Source: Pannonibacter sp051860505
Lineage (GTDB): Bacteria > Pseudomonadota > Alphaproteobacteria > Rhizobiales > Stappiaceae
Assembly: GCF_051860505.1 (NCBI RefSeq)
Contig: NZ_JBHYDX010000016.1
Span: 1 to 64,000 of the forward strand
DNA: 64,000 nt
Reading direction: 5' to 3'
This document shows, in pieces, positions 49,638-57,473 of the stretch (position 1 is its first letter; each line of letters opens with the position of its first letter). A model generated the notes under the pieces. That model worked only from the letters and a program-made list of their open reading frames with translations, was not told the origin of the DNA and did not search any database. The position numbers and the translations under genes were made by a program.

Positions 49638-49949
49638 ATGCAGACGACCAAGGCAAAGCGCGTCGAGATCATTATCGAGGCCCCGATGGAGCGGCGCCTG
49701 ACGCAGGCCCTGACGGCGGCCGGCGTGACCGGTTTCACCATCCTGCCGGTGCTGGGTGGGAATGGTCGCTCCGGAGCCTGGAGCCGCGAGGGTCAGGTGT
49801 CGCTGGCCGGCGGCATGGTGGCCTTCATCTGTATCTTGAAAGAAGAGCGGCTGGACAACCTGCTGCAAAAGGCCATGCCGCTGGTTCAGCAGCATATTGG
49901 CGTCGTCAGCATCACCGATTGCGAGGTGCTGCGGGCCGAGCGGTTCTGA
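49638..49949 (+). CDS. sbtB: SbtB-like PII signalling protein
   Basis: A protein of 103 residues with a PII-type ferredoxin-like fold: KRVEIIIEAPMERRLTQALTAAGVTGFTILPVLGGNGRSGAWSR, a T-loop region of about residues 36-55, then GMVAFICILKEERLDNLLQKAMPLVQQHIGVVSITDCEVL. It lacks the uridylylation Tyr context of GlnB. SbtB binds adenine nucleotides (cAMP, AMP, ADP and others) in cyanobacteria and gates SbtA. Its position 4 bp behind sbtA strongly suggests the same job here. It lacks the C-terminal CGPxGC redox clasp of some cyanobacterial SbtB proteins. Confidence 0.88.
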   Translation: MQTTKAKRVEIIIEAPMERRLTQALTAAGVTGFTILPVLGGNGRSGAWSREGQVSLAGGMVAFICILKEERLDNLLQKAMPLVQQHIGVVSITDCEVLRAERF

Positions 49950-50009
49950 CAGTTGTTCAACGGGCAACTGTTCTGCAGGCAGCTGTTCAGTCGGCCCCTA
50001 TTCAGCCGG
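49950..50009. repeat. Four imperfect 15-bp tandem repeats
   Basis: CAGTTGTTCAACGGG, CAACTGTTCTGCAGG, CAGCTGTTCAGTCGG and CCCCTATTCAGCCGG follow without gap right after the sbtB stop. They share a TTC core and a GG end. The first unit and the start of the second can form a CAGTTG/CAACTG hairpin. Confidence 0.6.
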
Positions 50010-50125
50010 GTTGACCGCAGACGGCATTCCATGACTGTATCCGCCCCAGCAAGGCATGCGCGGCATCGGCTCTCCTGAGCGTCCGCGCCCGAAAAGCCCC
50101 CGAACGCTGGCGAGGACATACAGTC

Positions 50126-50800
50126 GTGGCACATGACTTCCCCAATCATCTGGTCGCCGGCTATGGCCGTTACCTCAACAAGGGCTATGTCCGGTTTCGC
50201 GAGACCCAGGAGCAACTGGCGATCTATGGCCAGCGGCCGGATGTGATGGTGATCTCGTGCTGCGACAGCCGCGTTACGCCGGAGGGCGTGTTCCATGCCG
50301 GACCGGGCGAGTTGTTCGTGGTGCGCAACGTGGCCAACCTGGTGCCACCCTATGAGGAAACCGATGGCCAGCACGGCACCAGCGCGGCGCTGGAATATGC
50401 CGTGCGCGTGCTCAAGGTAAAGCACATCGTCGTCATGGGACACGCGAAATGCGGCGGCGTCCACGCTTTCCGCGAAAACGCCAATGCACCGCTGGCGACC
50501 GGCGCCTTCATCGGTCGCTGGATCAAGCTGCTGGAACCGGCGGCGATTGCCATGGCCTGCATGCCGGTCGACAAGCTGGATGATCCGCAGCTGGCGATGG
50601 AATATGCCGGGGTGCGCCAGTCGCTGAAAAACCTTGCGACATTCCCGTTCGTCGACGAAGCCATGCGCAACGAGGGCCTGAAGGTGCATGGCGCCTGGTT
50701 CGACATCGGCTCGGGCGACCTCAGGGTTATGGACCCGGAGACCAGCAAGTTCGAGAGCTGTGCGCCGGAGAGTTTTGCCGGTGAGGTCGCGGCTGGCTGA
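50126..50800 (+). CDS. Beta-carbonic anhydrase
   Basis: A protein of 224 residues. The zinc ligands are C46 in SCCDSRVTPE, H106 and C109 in MGHAKCGG, with the Asp-Arg dyad D47/R49, so the active site is complete. It interconverts CO2 and bicarbonate in the cytoplasm (no signal peptide). GTG 50126 follows GAGGA. It lies 176 bp behind sbtB in the same direction, so it may be cotranscribed with sbtA-sbtB. Located between mesaconyl-CoA hydratase and crotonyl-CoA carboxylase, it could provide the CO2 that Ccr uses. Confidence 0.96.
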   Translation: MAHDFPNHLVAGYGRYLNKGYVRFRETQEQLAIYGQRPDVMVISCCDSRVTPEGVFHAGPGELFVVRNVANLVPPYEETDGQHGTSAALEYAVRVLKVKHIVVMGHAKCGGVHAFRENANAPLATGAFIGRWIKLLEPAAIAMACMPVDKLDDPQLAMEYAGVRQSLKNLATFPFVDEAMRNEGLKVHGAWFDIGSGDLRVMDPETSKFESCAPESFAGEVAAG

Positions 50801-50830
50801 GCCGCCGGGAGCCGCAGAGCGTCCCTGACT

Positions 50831-50858
50831 GGTCCCGGCTCAAAGGCCGGGACAGCGC
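50831..50858. repeat. Single palindromic repeat unit
   Basis: GTCCCGGC (50832-50839) and GCCGGGAC (50846-50853) are the same stem as in the paired elements at 41 and 56 kb, here as a single unit between convergent genes. It may help end transcription. Confidence 0.6.
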
Positions 50859-50908
50859 AGAGAGGGGGAGGGACTCGCGAGTTCCTTGCCAATGTCCTCG
50901 GCATTCCG

Positions 50909-51448
50909 TCACTGGCGCGGGGACGCCAGCACCAGGCTCCAGAACACCTTGTATTTCGAGCCGGGAGCGTAGGTGGTCGCGATGCCCATACGGGTCGCGC
51001 GCGGGTCCAGCATGACCTTGTTGTGGCCCGGGGATTCGCGCCAGCCGGAGAAGGCTTCCGCAAGCGTGCGGTAGCCGGCGCTGACATTCTCGACCGCGTC
51101 GGTCTTGGTCTCGCCGATGGCGCTGAGACGGGTCTTGAGCTGGTTCTGCGGCTCGAGCGAGGCGCGGATGCTGTCTGCTTGCGCGATGGTCCGCGCCTGG
51201 GACTGGGCGATGGCGCCAAGCGCAGGGTCAAGCGTCAAGGGACCAAGGCCGTTGTTCTGTCGGTACTGGTTGATCATCTGCAGCGCCGCCGGCTGGTCAA
51301 CATTGGCATTGACCCGCGCAAGGTCGCGGTAGAAGGGCGGCAGTTCGACCGGCTTTTCGGTTTGGCAACCGCCGAGCAGGAGGAGGCCAGTGGCCAAGGC
51401 AAGGCCTGCCAGCCATCCAGTCGTCTGACGGGTCATGGTTTTCGTCAT
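50909..51448 (-). CDS. CAP/SCP-domain lipoprotein
   Basis: A protein of 179 residues. The lipobox LLLLGGC (Cys at about 28) predicts a lipoprotein. The CAP (SCP/PR1-like) domain shows MINQYRQNNGLGPLTLDPALGAIAQSQA, AENVSAGYRTLAEAFSGWRESPGHNKVMLDPRATRMGIATTY and VFWSLVLASP, the usual CAP1-CAP2 motifs with a His in SPGHNK. Bacterial CAP proteins are exported and of mostly unknown role. ATG 51448 leads into a good signal peptide. It is divergent from the response-regulator gene. Confidence 0.9.
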   Translation of the reverse strand: MTKTMTRQTTGWLAGLALATGLLLLGGCQTEKPVELPPFYRDLARVNANVDQPAALQMINQYRQNNGLGPLTLDPALGAIAQSQARTIAQADSIRASLEPQNQLKTRLSAIGETKTDAVENVSAGYRTLAEAFSGWRESPGHNKVMLDPRATRMGIATTYAPGSKYKVFWSLVLASPRQ

Positions 51449-51607
51449 TTCAGCTTCTTTCTGCTGCGCCCCAGCCTTGCGAATCACCGGCGAGATTAGG
51501 CCGCTTCGCGTGGAAGTGCCACGGCCTGACTGTCCCGAGATAGGGCAGGCTTTGACGGGGCTTGACGAAGACTGTTGCGATGTGCCCTTGCTGGATGTCA
51601 GTAGAAC

Positions 51608-51646
51608 TATACGGTATTGAGGTTGCGTTTACATTCGTGCCGTATA
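51608..51646. promoter_or_regulatory. Inverted repeat upstream of the double-receiver gene
   Basis: TATACGG (51608-51614) and CCGTATA (51640-51646) are perfect 7-bp arms 25 bp apart in an AT-rich stretch between divergent genes. It is a candidate operator. Confidence 0.35.
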
Positions 51647-51689
51647 TCTGCGCGCATAAAACGATAATAAACGAGGGGAATTGGGGCTC

Positions 51690-52493
51690 GTGACTGACGA
51701 AGAGGAAGAAAAGCCGATCAAGGTGATCATTGCGGATGATTCCGGAACTGTTCGCAAGTTCGTCGAGAAAGCTTTGCTTGCAACTGGCCGGACCATGGAG
51801 ATTACCATGGCGGCCGATGGCAAGGACGCCGTCGAGAAGCTCAGCCGCGCGGCGTTCGACATCGCGTTCCTCGATATCAACATGCCACAGCTCAACGGGG
51901 TTGAGGTGATGGCGGCCATTCACGTCATGGGTGCGAAGACCTTTGCCGTGTCGATGTCCGATGGACTGGGCGAGGAAGCGGAAAAGAAGCTCAAATCCTT
52001 CGGTGCGTATGATTTCCTGACCAAGCCGTTCAGCGCCAGCCAGGTGCGGCATGTGATCGAGGTTTACGAAGCGATCAACATGCCCTTTGACGTGCTTGTG
52101 GTCGATGATTCAGCCACTGTCCGCCGGATCGTCAAACGGGTGCTGGAGCGCTCGATTTTCAAGCTGAACATTGTCGAGGCCGAGGATGGCCACGCGGCGA
52201 TCAAGCGGGTGAGCGAGAAGTCATACCGGGTCATTTTCACGGATTTCAACATGCCGAACATGACAGGTCTGGAACTGGCCGAGCGGTTGGCCGCCACGAC
52301 GCGGGCTTCGGATGTCATCCTGATGTCGACCGAATACAACACCACGCTGGATCAGGCGGCAGAGCGGGTGAAGGCCAAGGCCTTCCTGCGCAAGCCCTTC
52401 TATCCGGAAGACGTGGACAGCATCCTGCATCACCTGTTCGGGCTCAAGCACTCGCATTTCTCGAAACAGGTGCGCATGTTCGCCATGACGTGA
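51690..52493 (+). CDS. Stand-alone protein with two CheY-like receiver domains
   Basis: A protein of 267 residues made of two receiver domains and nothing else. The first (about 9-125) has phospho-acceptor D62 in FLDINMP and K112 in LTKPF. The second (about 133-255) has D185 in FTDFNMP and the conserved Lys in LRKPFYP. Both acidic pockets are complete (ADDSGTVRKF and VDDSATVRRI). No output domain exists, so it may act by protein contact, as a phosphate shuttle or in motility or chemotaxis. GTG 51690 is chosen; a TTG at 51681 is possible. Confidence 0.88.
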   Translation: MTDEEEEKPIKVIIADDSGTVRKFVEKALLATGRTMEITMAADGKDAVEKLSRAAFDIAFLDINMPQLNGVEVMAAIHVMGAKTFAVSMSDGLGEEAEKKLKSFGAYDFLTKPFSASQVRHVIEVYEAINMPFDVLVVDDSATVRRIVKRVLERSIFKLNIVEAEDGHAAIKRVSEKSYRVIFTDFNMPNMTGLELAERLAATTRASDVILMSTEYNTTLDQAAERVKAKAFLRKPFYPEDVDSILHHLFGLKHSHFSKQVRMFAMT

Positions 52494-52530
52494 GCGGCGG
52501 CCAACCGCATGGGGCAGCCGCCGGAGGTTG

Positions 52531-53826
52531 TCAGCGCTTGCCGGCCTCGAGGACATCCTCGAAGGTGCGCAGGCCAGGCATCGGCGAACTGACGAGCACG
52601 GCCATGTTGCCGGGGGCGTGCTGGTTCTTCCACATCTTTGTATGGGCCTTCGGGATCTGGTCCCAGGGGAACACTTCCGACATGCACGGATCGATGCGGC
52701 GGTCGATGACGAACTTGTTCGCCTCGGAGGCCTGTTTCAGATGGGCGAAATGCGAGCCCTGGATGCGCTTCTGCCGCATCCAGACATAGCGGGCGTCGAA
52801 GGTGATGTTGAAGCCGGTGGTGCCGGCGCAGAACACGACCATGCCGCCGCGCTTGGCAACCAGACAGGAGACCGGGAAGGTCTGCTCGCCGGGGTGCTCG
52901 AACACCATGTCGACGTCATTGCCCTTGCCGGTGATGTCCCAGATCGCCTTGCCGAACTTGCGCGCTTCCTGGGTCCAGGTGTTGAACTCGGGCGAGTTGA
53001 CCTTCGGCAGCTGGCCCCAGCAGTTGAAGTCCTTGCGGTTGATGACGCCCTTGGCGCCAAGCGACATGACGTAGTCGCGCTTGTCCTCGTCCGAGATGAT
53101 GCCGATGGCATTGGCGCCGGCTGCGGCGGCAAGCTGGATGCCGAAGACGCCGAGACCGCCGGAGGCGCCCCAGACGAGCACGTTCTGGCCCGGGCGCAAC
53201 TGGTGCGGCGCGTGGCCGAACAGCATGCGATAGGCAGTGGCAAGCGTCAGGGTGTAGCAGGCAGCTTCTTCCCAGGTCAGGTGCTTGGGACGCGGCATCA
53301 GCTGCTGCGACTGCACCCGGCAGAACTGGGAGAAGGATCCATCCGGTGTTTCGTAGCCCCAGATGCGCTGGGTCGACGAGAACATCGGGTCGCCGCCGTT
53401 GCACTCCTCGTCATCGCCGTCATCCTGGTTGCAGTGGATCACGACTTCATCGCCGACCTTCCAGCGCTTGACCTTGGAGCCGACGGCCCAGACAATGCCC
53501 GAGGCATCAGATCCGGCGATGTGGTAGGGGCTCTTGTGGCTGCCGAACACCGAAATCGGTTCTCCAAGCGCAGCCCAGACGCCATTGTAGTTGACGCCGG
53601 CGGCCATGACGAGCACGAGCACTTCGTGGCTGTCCAGTTCCCAGGTCGGCAGCACCTCGACCTTCATGGCGTCTTCCGGTGCGCCATGGCGGTCCTGGCG
53701 GATCGACCAGGCATACATGTTCTTCGGCACATGGCCGAGCGGCGGGATTTCTCCGATCTCGTAAAGGTCCTTCAAAGGGACGTCTCCCGTGTGTCGGTTG
53801 TCGTTTGCCTGCAGCGCCGAGCTCAT
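52531..53826 (-). CDS. ccr: Crotonyl-CoA carboxylase/reductase
   Basis: A protein of 431 residues of the MDR superfamily. KDLYEIGEIPPLGHVPKNMYAWSIRQDRHGAP, AAGVNYNGVWAALGEPISVF, IAGSDASGIVWAVGSKVKRWKVGDEVVIHCNQDDGDDEEC and LVWGASGGLGVFGIQLAAAAGANAIGIISDEDKRDYVMSLGAKGVINRKDF are near-perfect Ccr signatures. It reductively carboxylates crotonyl-CoA with NADPH and CO2 to (2S)-ethylmalonyl-CoA, the key step of the ethylmalonyl-CoA pathway for acetyl-CoA assimilation. ATG 53826 follows AAGGAA. It is divergent from ecm, the next-acting mutase. Confidence 0.97.
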   Translation of the reverse strand: MSSALQANDNRHTGDVPLKDLYEIGEIPPLGHVPKNMYAWSIRQDRHGAPEDAMKVEVLPTWELDSHEVLVLVMAAGVNYNGVWAALGEPISVFGSHKSPYHIAGSDASGIVWAVGSKVKRWKVGDEVVIHCNQDDGDDEECNGGDPMFSSTQRIWGYETPDGSFSQFCRVQSQQLMPRPKHLTWEEAACYTLTLATAYRMLFGHAPHQLRPGQNVLVWGASGGLGVFGIQLAAAAGANAIGIISDEDKRDYVMSLGAKGVINRKDFNCWGQLPKVNSPEFNTWTQEARKFGKAIWDITGKGNDVDMVFEHPGEQTFPVSCLVAKRGGMVVFCAGTTGFNITFDARYVWMRQKRIQGSHFAHLKQASEANKFVIDRRIDPCMSEVFPWDQIPKAHTKMWKNQHAPGNMAVLVSSPMPGLRTFEDVLEAGKR

Positions 53827-54142
53827 TGTTGTTCCTTCCCCTCCATGCGCCGGACCCTGCCGGACGCCCATCCTCATGTCCGGGTTGAAAAATTCCGGCC
53901 AGTTTGACGTAGTCTCAGTCGGAAGCCTGTGTCCAAGCCGGTCGACCGTTGTTTGGGGTACTGCGTTGCAGCAGCCCCATTAGGGCCAACTTCGTCCGTT
54001 TGCGCAACTATCAAACCAAAAATGCTTTCGATCTATACGACTATTGCGTAACTTGAATTTGCCTCGCAGGTGGATTTTGCATCGCACATAGGCGAGACCT
54101 GTGTGTGCCGGTTGCGGCCGGGCAGGCGTTAAGGAGTGAGAC
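53827..54142. promoter_or_regulatory. 316-bp divergent control region of ccr and ecm
   Basis: There is no gene here. TTGCGCAA (54000-54007) and TTGCGTAA (54044-54051) lie 44 bp apart, each nearly palindromic, between the two pathway genes. They are candidate regulator sites. Confidence 0.45.
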
Positions 54143-56155
54143 ATGAGCCAGGCACCAGAAACCGGATCGTCCAAGGCCCCGCGCCGGCGCGACCAGCCCT
54201 GGATCTTCCGGACCTATGCGGGCCATTCCACGGCGGCAGAGTCCAACCGGCTGTACCGGACCAACCTCGCCAAGGGCCAGACCGGTCTCTCCATCGCCTT
54301 CGACCTGCCGACGCAGACGGGCTATGACCCGGACGATATGCTGGCGCGCGGCGAAGTGGGCAAGGTGGGCGTGCCGGTGGCGCATCTGGGCGACATGCGG
54401 ACGCTGTTCAACGAAATCCCGCTGGAAAAGATGAACACGTCGATGACGATCAACGCCACCGCGCCCTGGCTGCTGGCGCTGTATGTGGCGGCCGCCGACG
54501 AACAGGGCGCGGACCGCAAGCTTCTGGCCGGCACGACGCAGAACGACATCATCAAGGAATATCTGTCGCGCGGAACCTATGTGTTTCCGCCCGCGCCATC
54601 GCTGCGGCTGACCGGCGACGTGATTGCCTGGACCTACAGCGAAATGCCGAAGTGGAACCCGATGAACGTGTGTTCCTATCACCTGCAGGAGGCCGGGGCG
54701 ACGCCGGTGCAGGAACTGTCCTTTGCGCTGGCAACCGCAGTGGCAATCCTCGACGGCATGAAGGCCAGCGGGGCGATCCCCGAGGCGGAGTTTTCGCAGG
54801 CGGTCGGGCGTATCTCGTTCTTCGTCAATGCGGGGATGCGGTTCATCACCGAACTTTGCAAGATGCGCGCCTTCACCGAACTGTGGGACGAGATCTGCCG
54901 CGACCGCTATGGCATCACCGACGAGCGCTATCGCCGCTTCCGCTATGGCGTGCAGGTCAACTCGCTGGGCCTGACGGAACCGCAGCCGGAGAACAACGTC
55001 TACCGCATCCTGATCGAGATGCTGGCGGTGGTCCTGTCCAAAAACGCCCGGGCGCGCGCCGTGCAGCTGCCTGCCTGGAACGAGGCGCTGGGCCTGCCGC
55101 GGCCGTTCGACCAGCAGTGGTCGCTGCGCATGCAGCAGATCCTGGCCTATGAGACGGACCTGCTGGATTTCGATGACATTTTCGATGGCTCGTCGGTGAT
55201 CACCGCCAAGGTAGAAGAGCTGAAGGCCGAGGCGCGCGAGGAACTGGCGCGGATCGACGCCATGGGCGGTGCCGTGGCTGCGGTGGAATCCTCCTATATG
55301 AAACAGAAGCTGGTGGAGGCGAACACGCGCCGGCTGGCCGGAATTGAAACCGGCGAGCAGATCGTCGTCGGCGTCAACAGGTGGACCGAAAGCGAGCCCT
55401 CACCGCTGGCCACCGGCGAGGATGGCGGCATTCTCACCGTACCGGAGCATGTGGAAGACGAGGCAATCGAACGGATCAAAGCCTGGCGCGCCGCGCGGGA
55501 CGGGGCTGCTGTCGAGGCGGCGATTGCCGGGCTGAAGGCTGCCGCGCGCGAGGGGCGCAACATCATGGAGCCCTCGATCACGGCCGCCAAGGTGGGCGTG
55601 ACCACCGGCGAATGGGGTGCGGCCTTGCGGGAAGTGTTCGGCGAGTACCGGGCCCCGACGGGCGTTGGCCGCGCGGCGCGGGACGATGCCGGTGACCTCA
55701 CCGCCGTTCGGGAGAGCGTGGAAGCCGTGTCGCGCAAGCTGGGCCGGCGGGTGAAGTTCCTCGTCGGCAAGCCGGGACTGGACGGTCATTCCAATGGCGC
55801 GGAACAGATCGCCGTGCGGGCGCGCGATTGCGGCATGGAAGTCGTCTATGAAGGCATCCGCCTGACCCCGGCGCAGATCGTCAATGCGGCGCTGGAGGAG
55901 GGCGTGCATGTCATTGGCCTCTCCATCCTGTCCGGGTCGCATCTGGCGCTGGTGCGCGATGTGATGGACAAGCTGCGCGCAGTTGGCATTGGCGACGTTC
56001 CGGTCGTCGTCGGCGGCATCATTCCCGACGAGGATGCGCGCGCGCTGAAGGCGATGGGTGTTGCGGCCGTCTACACGCCGAAAGACTTCCAGCTGACCGA
56101 CATCATGGCCGATGTTGTGCGGATCGTCGGCGAGCGTGGCGTTGAGGCGGCGTGA
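54143..56155 (+). CDS. ecm: Ethylmalonyl-CoA mutase (adenosylcobalamin-dependent)
   Basis: A protein of 670 residues. The N-terminal TIM-barrel mutase domain includes WIFRTYAGHSTAAESNRLYRTNLAKGQTGLSIAFDLPTQTGYDPDD and AGTTQNDIIKEYLSRGTYVFPPAPSLR. The C-terminal B12 domain carries the base-off motif GLDGHSNG (D and H at about 547-549), then LSILSGSHL and VVVGGIIPDEDA. It resembles methylmalonyl-CoA mutase, but the 670-residue single-chain form next to ccr identifies Ecm, which converts (2R)-ethylmalonyl-CoA to methylsuccinyl-CoA. TAAGGAG precedes the ATG. CobS/CobT for its cofactor are encoded upstream. Confidence 0.96.
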   Translation: MSQAPETGSSKAPRRRDQPWIFRTYAGHSTAAESNRLYRTNLAKGQTGLSIAFDLPTQTGYDPDDMLARGEVGKVGVPVAHLGDMRTLFNEIPLEKMNTSMTINATAPWLLALYVAAADEQGADRKLLAGTTQNDIIKEYLSRGTYVFPPAPSLRLTGDVIAWTYSEMPKWNPMNVCSYHLQEAGATPVQELSFALATAVAILDGMKASGAIPEAEFSQAVGRISFFVNAGMRFITELCKMRAFTELWDEICRDRYGITDERYRRFRYGVQVNSLGLTEPQPENNVYRILIEMLAVVLSKNARARAVQLPAWNEALGLPRPFDQQWSLRMQQILAYETDLLDFDDIFDGSSVITAKVEELKAEAREELARIDAMGGAVAAVESSYMKQKLVEANTRRLAGIETGEQIVVGVNRWTESEPSPLATGEDGGILTVPEHVEDEAIERIKAWRAARDGAAVEAAIAGLKAAAREGRNIMEPSITAAKVGVTTGEWGAALREVFGEYRAPTGVGRAARDDAGDLTAVRESVEAVSRKLGRRVKFLVGKPGLDGHSNGAEQIAVRARDCGMEVVYEGIRLTPAQIVNAALEEGVHVIGLSILSGSHLALVRDVMDKLRAVGIGDVPVVVGGIIPDEDARALKAMGVAAVYTPKDFQLTDIMADVVRIVGERGVEAA

Positions 56156-56199
56156 GAAGGCTGATGTGCCTTCCGGCGCATCGCTGTTCTGCAACGTTC

Positions 56200-56312
56200 A
56201 TCGCGCTGTCCCGGCCTTGTGCTGGGACCTGTTCATCGTCTCCCTGCCGTTGCCAGACAGTTGCACTGCGGCGCCATCCTGACGGGTCCCGGCACAAGGC
56301 CGGGACGGCGCG
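56200..56312. repeat. Paired palindromic repeat element, copy C
   Basis: GTCCCGGC/GCTGGGAC (56208-56228) and GTCCCGGC/GCCGGGAC (56286-56306) are the third paired copy, start-to-start spacing 78 bp. It fills the gap between the ecm stop and the convergent vapC. Confidence 0.7.
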
Positions 56313-56335
56313 TGGGGGGGCAGGTTGGGGCATGG

Positions 56336-56728
56336 CTACATCAAGCGCAGGCCGAAGTGGGTGGCGAAGGGCTGAAAGTCGCGGTCGCGCGTCAGCAGCC
56401 GATGGTCATTTGCAAGACAGAATGATGCAATGACGAGGTCCGGGAATTTTCGGATCGTGATGCCCTTGGCACGCAGGTCCCGATAGTATCGGGCCGCACT
56501 ATAGGTCAGGTTCGGCGTGAGCATGGATGTGACAGAAAAGCTTTCCAGAACGCTGGCCAAAGCCGTCGCATGACGTTCGTCTCTTGCACCTCGCAGCACT
56601 TCCAGGAGGATGATGTCGCCGACCAGGATCTGTCGAGGTGCACTGATCGTGCGGAGGATCCGGACAGCTGGTTCCTGTGATCTGCCGGCGAAATGATCGA
56701 TCCAGACCGAACTGTCGACCACGATCAT
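56336..56728 (-). CDS. vapC: PIN-domain toxin, VapC-like
   Basis: A protein of 130 residues with PIN-domain acidic residues D5 (VVDSSVWID), E43 (ILLEVLRG), D97 (FPDLVIASFC) and D115/D117 (LLTRDRDF), so the metal-binding site for RNA cleavage looks complete. VapC toxins cut tRNA or rRNA unless bound by VapB. Its start overlaps the vapB stop by 4 bp. The repeat element just downstream and the self-contained nature of such pairs fit horizontal acquisition. Confidence 0.93.
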   Translation of the reverse strand: MIVVDSSVWIDHFAGRSQEPAVRILRTISAPRQILVGDIILLEVLRGARDERHATALASVLESFSVTSMLTPNLTYSAARYYRDLRAKGITIRKFPDLVIASFCLANDHRLLTRDRDFQPFATHFGLRLM

Positions 56729-56979
56729 GCTGCGTCGGGCTTCAGACGATCATAGTCAAGCACATCGGGCAGATCTTCCGGGGGACCCCAGCCATCACGC
56801 ATCTCATCGAGATCGCCATCCCAGCCGATGCCTGCAGAATTGCGGATCACGGCCCGGAGCTCCTCGTCCTTGACGAGGCGGCGCAGGGCTTCTTCAACCA
56901 CGGCCTTCTTGGTGGGCAGGCCGGTTGCAGCCATTGCCTTGGTCATGAGGTCGTCGTCGATGTCGATGTTGGTGCGCAT
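56725..56979 (-). CDS. vapB: VapB-like antitoxin
   Basis: A protein of 84 residues. MRTNIDIDDDLMTKAMAATGLPTKKAVVEEALRRLVKDEELR is the VapB ribbon-helix-helix DNA-binding part (DUF2191 type), and the C-terminal WDGDLDEMRDGWGPPED is the acidic toxin-binding tail. It should neutralise VapC and repress its own operon through the inverted repeat at 56992-57027. ATG 56979 follows an AGGGGG stretch. Confidence 0.9.
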   Translation of the reverse strand: MRTNIDIDDDLMTKAMAATGLPTKKAVVEEALRRLVKDEELRAVIRNSAGIGWDGDLDEMRDGWGPPEDLPDVLDYDRLKPDAA

Positions 56980-56991
56980 GGCGCGCCCCCT

Positions 56992-57027
56992 GCGATGTGT
57001 ATGATCATCCAAATCTATACACATCGC
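56992..57027. promoter_or_regulatory. Candidate VapB operator (11-bp inverted repeat)
   Basis: GCGATGTGTAT (56992-57002) and ATACACATCGC (57017-57027) are perfect reverse complements with a 14-bp spacer, directly upstream of vapB. This is where autoregulation by VapB or VapBC is expected. Confidence 0.7.
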
Positions 57028-57056
57028 CTGTCTTCCGCAAGGTGAGACGCTTCCGC

Positions 57057-57473
57057 CTACTGCGCCTTGCGGTAGACCGAGGAGTTGATGAAGCTTTCGG
57101 TGTCCGTGATGTGCACGGTCTGGGTGACGGTCAGGGTGCGGCCGTCGGGGGAGAGCTCCCGGTCGGCGGTCATGATCACGGCGCCGCCGCGCAGGGCTTC
57201 GCTGACGAGATTGCTGTCACCGCGCAGGCCGTGACGCATGGCGTCGGCGAGGCCGCTTTTGCCGAGCTTCGTTTCAGCGCCGTTGGGCAGGGCGGTGAAG
57301 CTGTCGGTCTGGCTGGTGCCATCGGCGGCAACGCTGGTCATGGTGAACTTCAGCGTGCCGAAGTGATCTTCGATGGTCAGCGTGGCGCTCTGGGGCAACT
57401 CGCCGTGGTCGAATTCGCTCTCGTCCCGGTCGAAAATCCAGGTGCCGAAGAAGCGCTTGAGCGGGTCGGTCAT
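57057..57473 (-). CDS. Hypothetical lipocalin-like protein
   Basis: A protein of 138 residues with no signal peptide. It starts DPLKRFFGTWIFDRDESEF, like proteins whose first strand carries a G-x-W motif of the lipocalin type, and continues with alternating beta strands (SATLTIEDHFGTLKFTMTSVAADG, GGAVIMTADRELSPDGRTLTVTQTVHITD). I know no close family name. A small beta-barrel binding protein is plausible. It lies between vapBC and leuB and appears monocistronic. Confidence 0.65.
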   Translation of the reverse strand: MTDPLKRFFGTWIFDRDESEFDHGELPQSATLTIEDHFGTLKFTMTSVAADGTSQTDSFTALPNGAETKLGKSGLADAMRHGLRGDSNLVSEALRGGAVIMTADRELSPDGRTLTVTQTVHITDTESFINSSVYRKAQ

